NCBI RefSeq assembly: GCF_048418805.1
Contig: NC_132795.1
Location: 52,342,043 to 52,406,042 of the forward strand
Reading direction: 5' to 3'
DNA: 64,000 nt
Source of the DNA: Vulpes vulpes
Taxonomy: Eukaryota; Chordata; Mammalia; Carnivora; Canidae
The position numbers were made by a program, and so were the translations under genes. Below are positions 53,851 to 64,000 of the stretch, one piece after another. The notes under the pieces were generated by a model, which did no database searches, was not told where the DNA came from, and worked only from the letters and a program-made list of their open reading frames with translations. The number at the start of each line of letters is the position of its first letter. Position 1 is the first letter of the stretch.

Positions 53851-56409
53851 CTGCAGAGGCGGGCACAGACACATAGACTCGGCTGCTGGCCTCCAGGGAG
53901 CCACCACCCAGCCGGGGCGGGCGGCAGGCTAGAGCCACCGGAATCCCCCGCAGAGCAGCCCCAGCTGCAGGCCCCCCGATTGGCGCCCTCCGATCAGAGG
54001 CGGCGGCCGGCAGCTCGACCCTCACCCCTGCAGCCCGCCTGCGCCGGTGGCGACTGGGTGACAGGCCAGCAGCAGACCCAGGCCGGCAGGGGGGACCTGG
54101 CCTCATCCTCGGGACTGGCCCGCCTCAGGCCCCTCTGTCTGAGGAAGCACAAGCTCTTTTTGGAGCTCGTGTGAAACCCCTGGAGACCCTACACTTGGGG
54201 AGGGGCCCACCCCGACGGCCATGGAGTTCCAAGGCCAAGCCCAAGTGCAGCCAAAACACAACTGTGCACAGCACATCCTGGTACACACACAAAAGGCCCT
54301 TCTAGCTTTGCTCTGTCAGAACCCGGGGCAGCTCCTCTGCACCATGCCTCCCTCCCTGGGGCCCCACCTTGCAGGTGCCCTGAGCAAGGCGTGGGTGCTG
54401 CCTCCTGGCTGACCTGCCTGGGGGCCCCCTTCCCCGCTACCATAGCCCCTCGGGCTCAGTAAACCACCACCCACCCCTGGTCCCCACCGCCCCTTGGAAG
54501 CCAGTCTGACCCCAGACTCGGGGCCCTGACTCCCCATCTCCCATGAGCCTCAGCTGCCGGGCTCCCCGGGCCTGGACAAGGGGTCATGATGGCACCCGGG
54601 GGTCCTGACGTGGATGAAAAATGCAATGTGAAGGTGAGCCAGCCCGAAGGCCCAGACCCTTCCCCCGGGCCCCTCCAGTAGGGGCGGGCCCCCATGGGTC
54701 AGGCAAGCACGACGGGGACGTGTGACATGCCAGCCCAGCATGGGCCTCCGATAGGAGAGTTCAGGCAGGAAACTGGTGACATACCACAGCTACCACATAG
54801 AGTAGTCGCGGCCATCAGATGCAACGTCTAAATGACTCCAACGCGGGCTTCTGCGGGAGCCAGCACAGGACACTAAGCTCTCCCACGCACTCGCTTCAGC
54901 CACTTCTCTTGTCCCAGATTCTTCAGCAAAATGACTCGCTCCCGTGGTCCCAGAGGCCTCCTGCAGCGCATCCGTGCCAGGCACTGAGCCACGCACCTCC
55001 CATTCCATGGTACTGATATAGAAACTGAGGCTCAGGGAGCTAGGCCGTGACATGCTGGAGGACACACGGCCCACAGGTGGCAGACTGGCCTCTGAGCCAG
55101 TCCTGTGTGACCCCAACGCTTTCCACCTGCTTGGGGAGAGCCCAGGAAAGTGCCCTCCATGAGGCCAGGATGCAGAGTCCCGTCCTGACACCTGAAAGCC
55201 ATGACCATGCCTCCGGCCCTGGCCTTCTGTCCCCTATGACACATAGGGGAGCCCTCCCAAGGGTCCTCGACCTCCCAGCTCCAGACACATGGAGAAGGAA
55301 GAGCAAGACACCACCCAGCTAATGGAGAGCCATGCCTCCCAGCACATCTTCCTTGATCTTGGGTGCCCATGATCCGCACAAGAACACACACGAGCTCAGT
55401 GTGGCAGCCGCCTGACCTCAGTTCAAATCCCGGCTCTGGTACCTCTCAAAGGGGCCAGCCACCTAACCTCACTGAGCCTCAGTTTCCCCTCTGATCAAGG
55501 TGGGTGTCCCTAGGGGCTAAGGACCTTTCTGACCCCTCCAGGCTCCACGGAGCCATTGCCCCGTAACTGGCTCCCCAGGGAGTGGAACACAGTCCAGGAA
55601 GAGCAGGGCCTTCTGCCCCTTGACCCCTCTGCATCCTCTGCCGTGCGAGCGCTGTGTCAGGAACCCACTTCCAGAAATGCCCCAAATTCTAAGTTTGCCT
55701 TACTGAGAACTGACGCCCACAATATGGGATCGGATGTGACAGACGAGCAGTCAGACTCGGCATTCTAGGAAGAAATGTGCTTTCCCAGCCCTGTGTGAGC
55801 TCCGGGAAGGGGCAGGGCGAGTCTTGTGGCAAACAATAAATTATGATAATAATAAACAATAATACAACAATGTTTTTTTGTACTATAACTATTATATTCT
55901 AACCACAAGGGAACAGAAGAGTCCAGAAAGTAGTTATATTTCTCCACGGCCCGACCCATCCCCGAGACCAGGACCTCCACATCCTGCCTGGTCTTGAGCT
56001 CTGTGGCCATGGCCACCTGAGTCCCAGCCCGGCCACAAGGCAGAAAGGGAGCAAGATAGGAGTTTGCTGGAAAATTGGCAGAAAACCATAATCTTGCTCT
56101 CCACTGCCTCTCCAGCCACCCCAGAATCTTTCACAAGTTTGAGAAAAGAGGGTTTTCTGTTCTTTGGTGTTTATCAAATCTTGGGAGCCCTGAGATAATG
56201 ACAGGCGCTGACGGCCTAGGTCCCAGACCCAGCTCTGCCACTAGCCAGCTGTGTGCCTCGGTCTCCCCACCCATGAAGCAGGCAGAGCACCTGCCCTGCA
56301 AAACCGCACTGGGGTTTCAGAAGATACCGAACAGAGACGCACAGCACTTGGCAGTCACGGTGTCAGCTTCCCTGGGCCACGGTTTGCAGGCCAGACCTGC
56401 CCACAGGCA

Positions 56410-56530
56410 CATTTCATTTGGCAAAATGTTTTTATTTGAATCTGGCTGCCAACATTTAAAAAATGCAAAAAAAATCCCCAATAAAATGCCATTCTTTGTT
56501 TTCTAAAAATCGATCAATCAATTTTAAAAG
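56410..56530. other. AT-rich unique patch
   Basis: This contains ATTTCATTTGGCAAAATG, AACATTTAAAAAATGC, AATAAAATGCC and AAATCGATCAATCAATTTT. It is non-repetitive and flanked by GC-rich sequence. No function can be assigned. Confidence 0.3.
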
Positions 56531-57374
56531 TGCATGCTCCTGGCCCAGTCAAGCGCTGAGTATCTGCCTCCCTTAGACGGACGGCCGATGGCGGTTTGTG
56601 GTCCCCTCCTGTCCCAACCACGCACACCCAGCCCCCCTCACTCATTTTAAGGAACTGCCCCCCCCCTCCCCGCACAGGTATCTGGTCTCCGGGCCTTGCC
56701 CCAGTCCTGGAGACTTGCGGGGAACAGACCTGCCCCTCAGTGCTGTCGGTGAGGCAAGGGGGACGGGCTCTCGGGGCCCTGGGATGCGGGGTATCTGCTT
56801 GTTTCCCAAGGGGCCAGACAGCTCCGGGGGCACAGGAGCAGACGTGTGTGCTTTGCTCATCGCCCCCTGGCAGGTGCCAGCAGAAGCCTGGCAAACGAAG
56901 CCCCCAACAGCACCACGGGGTGACATGAAGCAGAGAACCCTTCCTCCGGTGGCCCTGCCCCAGCCACCTGCGGGGAGGGAGGTTTGCGGGGACCCTGAGC
57001 ACCTGGGGAAGCATCGTGGAGGACACCCCGGGGAAGACTGCCAATCTCCCGGACCCCAAGGTGGGGCCAGCCATCCTGGGTCAAGGCTGGTCCCTCCACT
57101 CCCCGTGGAACTTTCTGAGATATGCTCTGTACCTGTGGGAAATGAGGCTGTGGGCCCAGGTCCCACAGCAGGTGCACAGGGGAGGGGACACTGGGGGTTG
57201 GTCCAGCTGATCCCACACCTGGGGTCAGCGACTCGGACTCCTTCAAGTCTGCCAGGCCACCGAGCTGAGCCCCTTCCCACACTGCAGGCAGTTGGGGGAG
57301 AAGGGTGGCCTCTGCCCCCCACCTCCAGGCTCTGAGGCATCCATCCCCCTCTGAGCATCGCCCCGGCTGGGGGA

Positions 57375-57480
57375 GCGGAGCCGCAGTGATGTATTTACGG
57401 CCTGTCTCTGACTGGGGGTGTTACTTACACTAATTAACAAATTACTCCAACTGTATAGTTGCATTTATTTCTGCTGCTCC
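57375..57480. promoter_or_regulatory. Candidate conserved non-coding element (short)
   Basis: CACTAATTAACAAATTACTCC at 57429-57449 lies in an island of about 100 bases bounded by GC-rich DNA, with GCAGTGATGTATTTACGG just before it. Clustered homeodomain-type cores without low complexity suggest regulatory sequence. This is a weak inference. Confidence 0.3.
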
Positions 57481-59629
57481 CGACTCCCGGGGACCGGGGA
57501 GTGAGCTCGACGCCGTCAGCTCACCCCTGTTCCTCTCTCCTCGGCAGAGTTCCCCTCCTCTGGGGGAACAGTGGATGGGGGCGTATCAAGGCTCCTGTAC
57601 CTAAAGCCAGGTGGGGACGGGAGCCACAACATGCTGCAGGGTACCCTCAGATACTGTCAGGGCTCTCCCTACAAAGTGGGTGCATGTGGCTTGGAGGCAG
57701 GGAGTGCATCCACTGGCAAACACATCACTGGTCCAGCACCGTTGCCCCCCTGAGCGGGAGGCCCACCCACAGACGTGTCTGGATGGTCCCTTGGACTTGG
57801 GAACTTGCCAGCTGAGTGTGACCTTCACAGACACTTAAGCGTAACTGTCCCCATCTTACATCCGGGCGAGGCTCCAAGAGGTTGCCTGAGTTTACACAAA
57901 TAAGCAATAAAGTGACTTATTGCCACACACAGCACTGGACGCTTGACAGACCTTGGGGCTTGGGCCCCATCAAACTCATCCAGAACTGGCACCCCAAGCC
58001 TCGCGGTGAGCGGACGGTGGGTGGACAGACGGATGGAAGGACAGAGGTGGATGGGTTATGGATGAATGCACGGACAGGGTGAGATGGATGAACACGTCTA
58101 TCAATCAACCCACCCGTTGTGAGAGAACCCTGGCTGTCTTCTTTATACCACCTGACTCCCTGGGTCCCCTCACCTTTCCTCCAGATGTTTTCTCCAACCT
58201 CCTTGCAGACCCGTGTCCCTCCCCCACACCCCGAAATGTCCATCTCTGAATTGTCTCCAATCAGACCTGCTGTCTCCCAAGTGCGAGTGGGGATGGGGGA
58301 GCCAGGACTAAAGCTCTGGAACAGCCTGACCAGCCTGCAGTGGTGGAGAGAAGTCTATTCTAGGATCGCTACCTCTGTTGTTAGAACCTCAGGCTGCATT
58401 AGCCTCCAGGTGCTCCCATGATCCTGCAGCTCTTCCCAACCTGACTGTGGGGGAAACGCCCAGTGACCAGTGGCCCCAGGCTTACTTGCTTAGCTTGTGC
58501 CTCTCCCTTCCGTCTAGGCAGTGAAGGTGGGGAGTGTTCGGGGACTGCAGTGCCTGAGCAATTGGCAGGGGCTTTGTGGGTAAAAGGATGAGATGACCAC
58601 AACCTTTCAGCGCACGGAGGAAATTAGTGCTGTTCCCTTTGTCCCCTCCTGCCGCTGTCCTTCCCAGCAGCAGGGAAGAGGGCACCTGACCGAAACACCT
58701 GCCAGGCAAAGTGCCGGAAGTGCCCGGACCCCAGGAGAGAGAATGCTCTTCAGGCAGGTGTCTGGGCAGCCTGGTGAAGCCTAGAGAGGGGACAGCTGGG
58801 TCGAAATGTCTCTTACCCACCTCCCCTCAGCAGCCCCTCAGAAGCAAAGAACCCGGTCCTCGTATCCCAAAAGCCCATCAGGCCAGAAACTTGCTTTCTT
58901 CCCCGAGTCTGGGCCCTGTTGTAACACCACCCCCAGCCCGGTCAGCCATCCACAAGCTCTGATGGAACATGAGCCCTGTTGAGACACCATCAGGGACACT
59001 TGGACGCACGGGACTCAGTCATAAGGTCAGGGCCAGAGGGGACACACAGAGGTTCCAGTCCACACCACACAGTGGGGAAAGGAGGAAACGAGCTCAGAGA
59101 GGGGAGGGGAGCTGCCTGGGGTCACTCAGCAAGACCGTGGAGAGCCGGGACTTGAGCCCTTGCTTCCATCCTCCGAGGGAGGCGGGGGGATGTCTAGACA
59201 GCGGCCACACCAGCCTCTGGTGGCACCTGCCCAATGGGCTGTGGACCGGAAAGACAGGAGGACAGGTGGGAGGAGCGGAGCATGGACTTGAGGGGCTGGT
59301 GGGATCCTGGGCCAGGTGGCTGACCTCCCAACCCGAGGTCCCAACTCAGAGCCCCAAGACCTCATGGAAACCTTCGCATTCCGTATAACAACGTTGGACC
59401 ATCTTCCCCAAGGGTGTCCTTTCTTCCCGGCCAGATGATCTGAGTTCCTGGCATTTGCTAGCCCTGGATTTGTTGGTGGTAACAAGCCCATTAGGTAGGA
59501 ATCGGCTGAGCAGCAGAGGATGACCATATTGTTTTAACTTTCCCTTTGTCGTATATTTCCAAATAGACACGCACCCCCCTACAGACGCCACCCAGCAGCA
59601 GGCGTGCACGGTGTGCGAGGGACGCGGAC

Positions 59630-60010
59630 GAAAACCTCTGCTACTTGTGTGCTTCCAAGATTAATCTCCTTCCCAAAGGTTACAATTCTTTATCGCTAAC
59701 ACTTACCCATCCCATTGAACAGAAAGTGCTGCCTCCAAACTGGGTAATCTGTTAAATTCAACAAGATATGCGCATGCTTCTCTGTCATCTATGCCATTCC
59801 CAGAGCGGTGCATTGAGCCCGGCAGAGTTTTAGTGTTCTCTAAATGCAGCGACAATCAGGAAAATGCCCACTTACGGCTTTTCCCGCCCATTCCCATCTC
59901 ACAGACCGCGGCAGAGGGGGATGGAATAAAGAGACAGCATAACGATCTCTGATTGCATTTTTAGTACATCTTTGACAGTTCTGTGTTTAAACACTTGCCA
60001 ATGTCTGGGA
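59630..60010. promoter_or_regulatory. Candidate conserved non-coding element in an MPPED1 intron
   Basis: About 380 bases of non-repetitive, moderately AT-rich sequence with balanced composition (for example CCAAGATTAATCTCC at 59647-59661, GGGTAATCTGTTAAATTC at 59742-59759). No SINE or L2 signature and no coding signature are seen. The absence of any repeat in a repeat-dense intron is the main argument. Confidence 0.33.
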
Positions 60011-60409
60011 GACTCACATTAGCAGGCTTCTTGGTGTGGTGCACGGTCTAGAATAAGATGGGGCTGAAGCAGGCTGCACGCCTCAGCTTTGAGCCCCCGG
60101 AGGGTCTCAGCACAGCTCGGGCGCGTTAATGCCGGGGATGGAATCACACAGCCAAGCACACGCCGAGGACGTGGGCCGGCAAATGAGAGGAGATGGGGAT
60201 TCTGCGTGTCCCAGGCATGGCAGGAGAGGTCTGAAGATGCGTGCCTGGGCAGGGGGCCAGAGCCCAGTGATAGGAACAGGCGCACGGGTGGTGCCTGCAA
60301 AATTTGTTTTCTGCTGCGCAACTCTGTATTTCCTGGTGCTAGGTTGTGTAACAGGCAATTTGCATTCAAGGCTTCTAGATTTCCCTGGTTCCCCAGGTGA
60401 GAGGCAGTG

Positions 60410-60600
60410 TAGCCAAAGGGTTAGGGGTACTCACTCGCAGTCATGGAGCTGAAAAAGCCTGAATCCCATTTCCACCTACTGGCTGTCTGGCCTGGGGTGA
60501 AAAGGCTCACTTCTCTGAGCCTCAGCATCTTCATCTATAAGAACAATGTTCAGGGTTCTTGCAACAATCCCCCCAGAAGATGTGTAAAGCACCTGTGCTG
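60410..60600 (+). repeat. MIR SINE
   Basis: GCAGTGTAGCCAAAGGGTTAGGGG, ACCTACTGGCTGTCTGGCC, CTCTGAGCCTCAGCATCTTCATCTATAAGAAC and TGTAAAGCACCTG follow MIR order. Confidence 0.85.
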
Positions 60601-61434
60601 CACTTACCCAGGGATTTGTTTTAATCAGGTATAGTATGACACGCAGACAGGGAAACGATTGTCATGAATAAGGAATTTATACTCACAGATCCCTAGACAT
60701 GGGGCGCATTCAGGGCTGTACTGGCCACACGGGGAAGCCGGGCCCGGTCAGGGGGCAGAGGGAGTGGAGAAGAAACCTGAACCAGAGCCTTTGTTGTGGT
60801 TTCCGAGGGAAAAGACAGGGAGGCAGGGTAAGCACGTTTAGGATTGGCAGGTTTGAACAACTTTGGCAGACTGGGGGAAGTGGGTGGCATCCAGGGGCTG
60901 CCCCTACTGTCGGGTGCCTGGCCCTGGGGTGACAGGGTTGGGGGTGGGGAGACACAGGGACTGAGAGTGAGATCCTAAAAGGGAGGGAGTGGGTTGGTTT
61001 GTATATGAAAGGCGAACTCAAAGGTGGGTCCTTCACTCTCTCCAGAATTGGTAACACCCTGGGAGGCGCGGTCCCTCCAGGTTCAGCAAAGCCCCGAGAT
61101 GTCAAAGCATCAGAATAGGGAAAATCACAGGCTTGTTGATACTACCTGGATGTGAGCCAGTACCAGGGCCTTCCAGGGCTGTTAGGACCAAACACTGTGT
61201 CCAGAAATGTTAGAGATGAGAAAAGTGGCCTAGGGAGGTCAGGACACCTGCCTGGGGTCACGTTGGCAGGTCAGGCTGCCCGGAGCTGTGTGTGGAGACA
61301 CCCAGGGTGGGAAGGAGCTGTCCTCGGACTGCAGACCTGGCACTGACCTGCAGGAGGGCCCTGCCACCCAGCCCACCTAACCCTGGCCTGTGGTCCGGCG
61401 TGGGAGTGTTCTGGATTCCCAACTCAGCGCTGGT

Positions 61435-61665
61435 GCCCATATTTAAAAGGCAAATGCAATTTTTCTTCTGTTCCGTCCTAATAGCCAAAATGTTTAACTT
61501 TCAAACATTTGTTTTTCATGGGAGATGTTTTAAAAACAGGAACATTCAGTCCTAATCATCTTTAAACGGTTGTTTCAACTGCTACTGCAGCATAGATGAC
61601 TTCAGTCTGAAGGGGACAACCAGAAACTTTGTATTTTCCTCCCAAAACTAAGTCCAAATGCTGCC
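61435..61665. other. AT-rich unique patch
   Basis: CAAATGCAATTTTTCTTCTG and AGCCAAAATGTTTAACTTTC sit in an island with no repeat signature. It is a possible non-coding element, but the evidence is thin. Confidence 0.28.
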
Positions 61666-62639
61666 AGAAAGGTTCCTTGTGAACCTCCAGGGAAGCCACA
61701 GCCTGGAAGAACAGGCTCCTGCACAGGTGTTCAGGAAAGGCCCTGGGGCCTCGGTGGGGGCCAGGCAGGTAAACCTCGGCACTTGAGGCTATGGCGCCCC
61801 CTCTGGGCCAGGCTCTGTCGGTGCTCGGACCTCACCTTGCACAACACCCCCTGCCCTGCCCTGCCCTGCCCTGCCCCTGCGTGCCCCGGCTGCTGGAGGC
61901 CTCCTGACTTTTGTTCCTGCTGTTCCACCCACCTGGGACCTCCTCCCTGCCCTTCTTTCTGAGGCCGCTCCAATTCCACTCACCCTACACAGTCAGCCCA
62001 GGTGCTGCTTCCTCCAAGATGCCTGCCATGAACAACCTCCACCCAACCCAAGCAGCAGGATGGCTGTTCCTCAACACACCTTCTAGGCAGGTGTGTAAGT
62101 AATGCAGGGGTGGGGGCTCCCCAGCAGGGTGTCACAGGGTACGACCTAAAGGGCACTTTCACAGGATGGCATCTGAATGCCCACATCCCTCTACTTGTGC
62201 TGGCACCCCATGAAATCAACAGTAAAGCAATCAAAAAAGCACAAACCTCCAAGGATAAAAGTTTGAGAGTCTGAAGAATGGATGAGTGGACTGGCTTGGC
62301 TAAGCAGAAAAAAACTGAAACCAAAGCCTAAGCCTTGGGAGAAGGTTGCAGGGAGGTGGGGGAAGGGAAGCACTGGGGGAGGGGAGCATCACAGGAAGGA
62401 AACCCAGCTGTGGCCAGAGGCTCAGGTGGCTCAGGGATGCAGACCCAGGTGTGTGGTCTGATCTAGAACATGTAGGAGCAAGTAGGTCTGGGCCCCTCCC
62501 CCATTACACCCATTAAGGGAACCAGGCCCTTCCCTCCTAGTCTCCACAGAAGAAGGGGCTTTAGTTTCAAGGGAAATAGCAGTTCCAAAGAAACCTATTT
62601 AGGGACCATCAGGCCCAAAGGAGGATGGGCAGAAAGGCA

Positions 62640-64000
62640 GGGGATGAACAAGAGGGAGATACAGTGACATGCATAAACATGGTGGCTTTGGAGACCCCAG
62701 GTCCCTTCCTCACTCAGTTCTCAAATCCTGGGAGCTAGGCTTACAAACGGGGAACCACTCTCTGGGGAGAAAGACAGGGGCAGGAGAGAAAACCTACAGA
62801 CACAGATATAGGCAGTTCTCCCACAGGGACAGCCAGGTCCCATCATGGCAAGCTGCTCCCCTGCACACACACACAGCTTTCAAACGCACAAACACACAGG
62901 ATCATCAGACCTCAGAGGAAAACCTCCACGCAGAACATAGAGCCAGAAACAAGCTGAAGAAAGGAAAGGAAGAAAGGAAATTGGAGAAAATGGTACTGAT
63001 GCAGGAGAAATAACTAAATATATAATTAACACCCTTGGTGAGATCATAGAAGATATTGCACCCATGAAACTCTTGCAGGGTGCTCTTAACAAAAGAAAGA
63101 AAATCTTAGCAGAATTTTTTAAATTTGGTGAAAGAGTGGGAAGATAAAGTTGAGAAAATCTCCCAGAGAATAACAGAAAGACAATGACATGAGGACCCAG
63201 TGAGAAAAGATACCAAAATCAGTTGTATGAGTTGTAGAAGGAGACGTCACAAATTTAAAAAAAGAAGGAAATTAAAAGTATATATAATAATATGAGAAAA
63301 TATCCCAGGATTAAAGGGCAAAGTCTGAGCCATTAAAAAGGTTGCCCGAGTATCCAGAAAAATGAATGAAAAAAAGACTCACACCCAAGGCACACTGCCC
63401 AGAAATAAGACAGCTCATATACTAAGGATGAGGTATCCAAACAAGAGTGGGGTTCTCACTGGCTGTATCACAAGCTACAGGAAAATTTCTGGAGCCACAC
63501 CTTCCAAATTCTGAGGGGAAAATGATGTGCTGCCCAGAATTCTACAGCTCGGCAAGCTATCAGTTAAGACTGAGGACAGAATAAGGGACTTTTTCTGATA
63601 TGCAGCTTTGCCAAACATTTATGTCTACTGTATTCTTTCTCAGAAGGCTACTGGAGGGTGTATTCCACCAAAATGAGAGAGTAAACCAAGAAAAAAGAAG
63701 CCATGAGGTGCTAGAACCAGGGGCTCCAGGCCAGAAAAAAGATGGGAACTCCTCATCCCGAGATGAGGGCTATACGCAGGTCCCAACAGTTCAAACTGGG
63801 CCAGGGGTCAGAGGCTCAAGGGAAAAAGAGAAAAAGGAGCCAAAGATGGCTTAGCCCAGCTCCCCACACTGCGAAGGGGCATTTAAAACTCTGCAGGACA
63901 CAGGTATGAACCATGATGTGTACACAGAAAAACAAGCAAGCACACAAAACAATGAACCCCTTCAGGGGAAACAGCAAGTTGTGCACGAACGTTTAACCTT
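62640..64000 (+). mobile_element. HAL1 (half-LINE) element, decayed, runs off the right edge
   Basis: From about 62930 the A-rich ORF1-like sequence (AACAAGCTGAAGAAAGG) and later phrases GAGAAAATATCCCAGGATTAAAG, CACTGCCCAGAAATAAGACAGCTCATA and GTGCTGCCCAGAATTCTACAG match the HAL1 pattern. So do TCTCAGAAGGCTACTGGAGGG with ATTCCACCAAAATGAGAGAGTAAACC. No intact ORF remains. The left limit is uncertain. Confidence 0.78.

Larger units (their letters stand above)
53851..62620 (-). other. MPPED1 upstream intron, unique with MIR/L2 remnants
   Basis: The SDTH/GDFTELG-encoding exon was looked for on the minus strand and not found. MIR-like stretches are at about 54990-55110 (minus), 55405-55500 (plus), 56215-56350 (plus) and 60410-60600 (plus). 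A degraded L2-like stretch is at about 61890-62030 and a short (TGCCC)n at 61847-61878. GC content is high up to about 54110 and then mixed, with AT-rich islands listed separately. Confidence 0.65.
27700..64000 (-). other. MPPED1: MPPED1 gene, 3' portion (gene span, partial)
   Basis: MPPED1 (metallophosphoesterase domain-containing 1, formerly 239AB) is a brain-enriched cytosolic class III phosphodiesterase, about 326 residues in human. Four coding exons are visible and encode its last 191 residues with continuous phase (2, 1, 1). They carry three of the metal-site motifs of the calcineurin-like fold: GNHE, the ITHGPP motif and GHIHE. The earlier SDTH and GDFTELG motifs and the N-terminus must lie in exons beyond 64000, because no minus-strand match was seen between 53851 and 64000. 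The gene runs right to left and converges on EFCAB6. Introns in the window measure 2.0, 1.8 and 19.5 kb, plus at least 10.1 kb of the next. Confidence 0.95.

Noticed and set aside
53625..54106. Alternative MPPED1 start at the ATG of the 161-residue minus-strand frame
   Set aside because: The frame upstream of 53850 is intron read-through. The acceptor at 53851 and the split Gly codon fit the family protein exactly.
53851..62620. Upstream MPPED1 exon encoding the SDTH/GDFTELG motifs
   Set aside because: I scanned the minus strand for those motifs and for a splice-bounded exon ending in a Gly-split codon and saw none. The exon is presumably beyond 64000.

Overview
The window is mammalian nuclear DNA from a canid, most likely dog. 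The evidence is young tRNA-Lys-derived CanSINE copies (SINEC type) with A-rich tails and target-site duplications, ancient mammalian repeats (MIR, L2, L1M, HAL1, MLT1), and split genes with GT-AG introns. There are no prokaryotic features. Two genes can be identified, and their order and convergent orientation match what I recall of human 22q13 (MPPED1 next to EFCAB6). From that synteny I infer dog chromosome 10.

Layout. From 1 to about 16.1 kb is the 3' part of EFCAB6 on the + strand: five exons (4816-5046, 7540-7708, 9378-9562, 13215-13364, 15702-15824) encoding the last 285 residues, with degenerate EF-hands, followed by a short 3' UTR. From about 16.1 to 27.7 kb is the intergenic interval between two gene 3' ends. 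It is largely filled by one decayed + strand L1M element (about 19.86-25.58 kb) broken by three SINEs and a GGAT microsatellite. From about 27.7 to 64 kb is the 3' part of MPPED1 on the - strand. It consists of a 2.3-kb 3' UTR with an AATAAA at 27721-27726, the terminal coding exon (29991-30109), three internal coding exons (32110-32223, 34020-34135, 53625-53850), a 19.5-kb intron, and at least 10 kb of the next intron. These exons give the C-terminal 191 residues, including three metallophosphoesterase motifs. The upstream MPPED1 exons lie beyond the right edge.

Every splice junction was placed by hand and the reading phase is continuous across all of them in both genes (EFCAB6 0/1/0/0; MPPED1 2/1/1). 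The two genes have no known shared pathway. EFCAB6 is an EF-hand protein (DJ-1-binding protein, testis/cilium-associated) and MPPED1 is a brain-enriched metallophosphodiesterase.

The non-coding part is rich in simple sequence. There are five CAT/CAC trinucleotide-type arrays, all in the same orientation within MPPED1 introns, a degenerate TG tract of about 500 bp followed closely by a 20-bp minisatellite, a C-homopolymer of about 45 bases inside a 68-bp C tract, and several AT-rich unique islands that look like candidate conserved regulatory elements. I found no undescribed biological system. The most notable items are repeat architecture, tandem SINE insertions and candidate non-coding elements.
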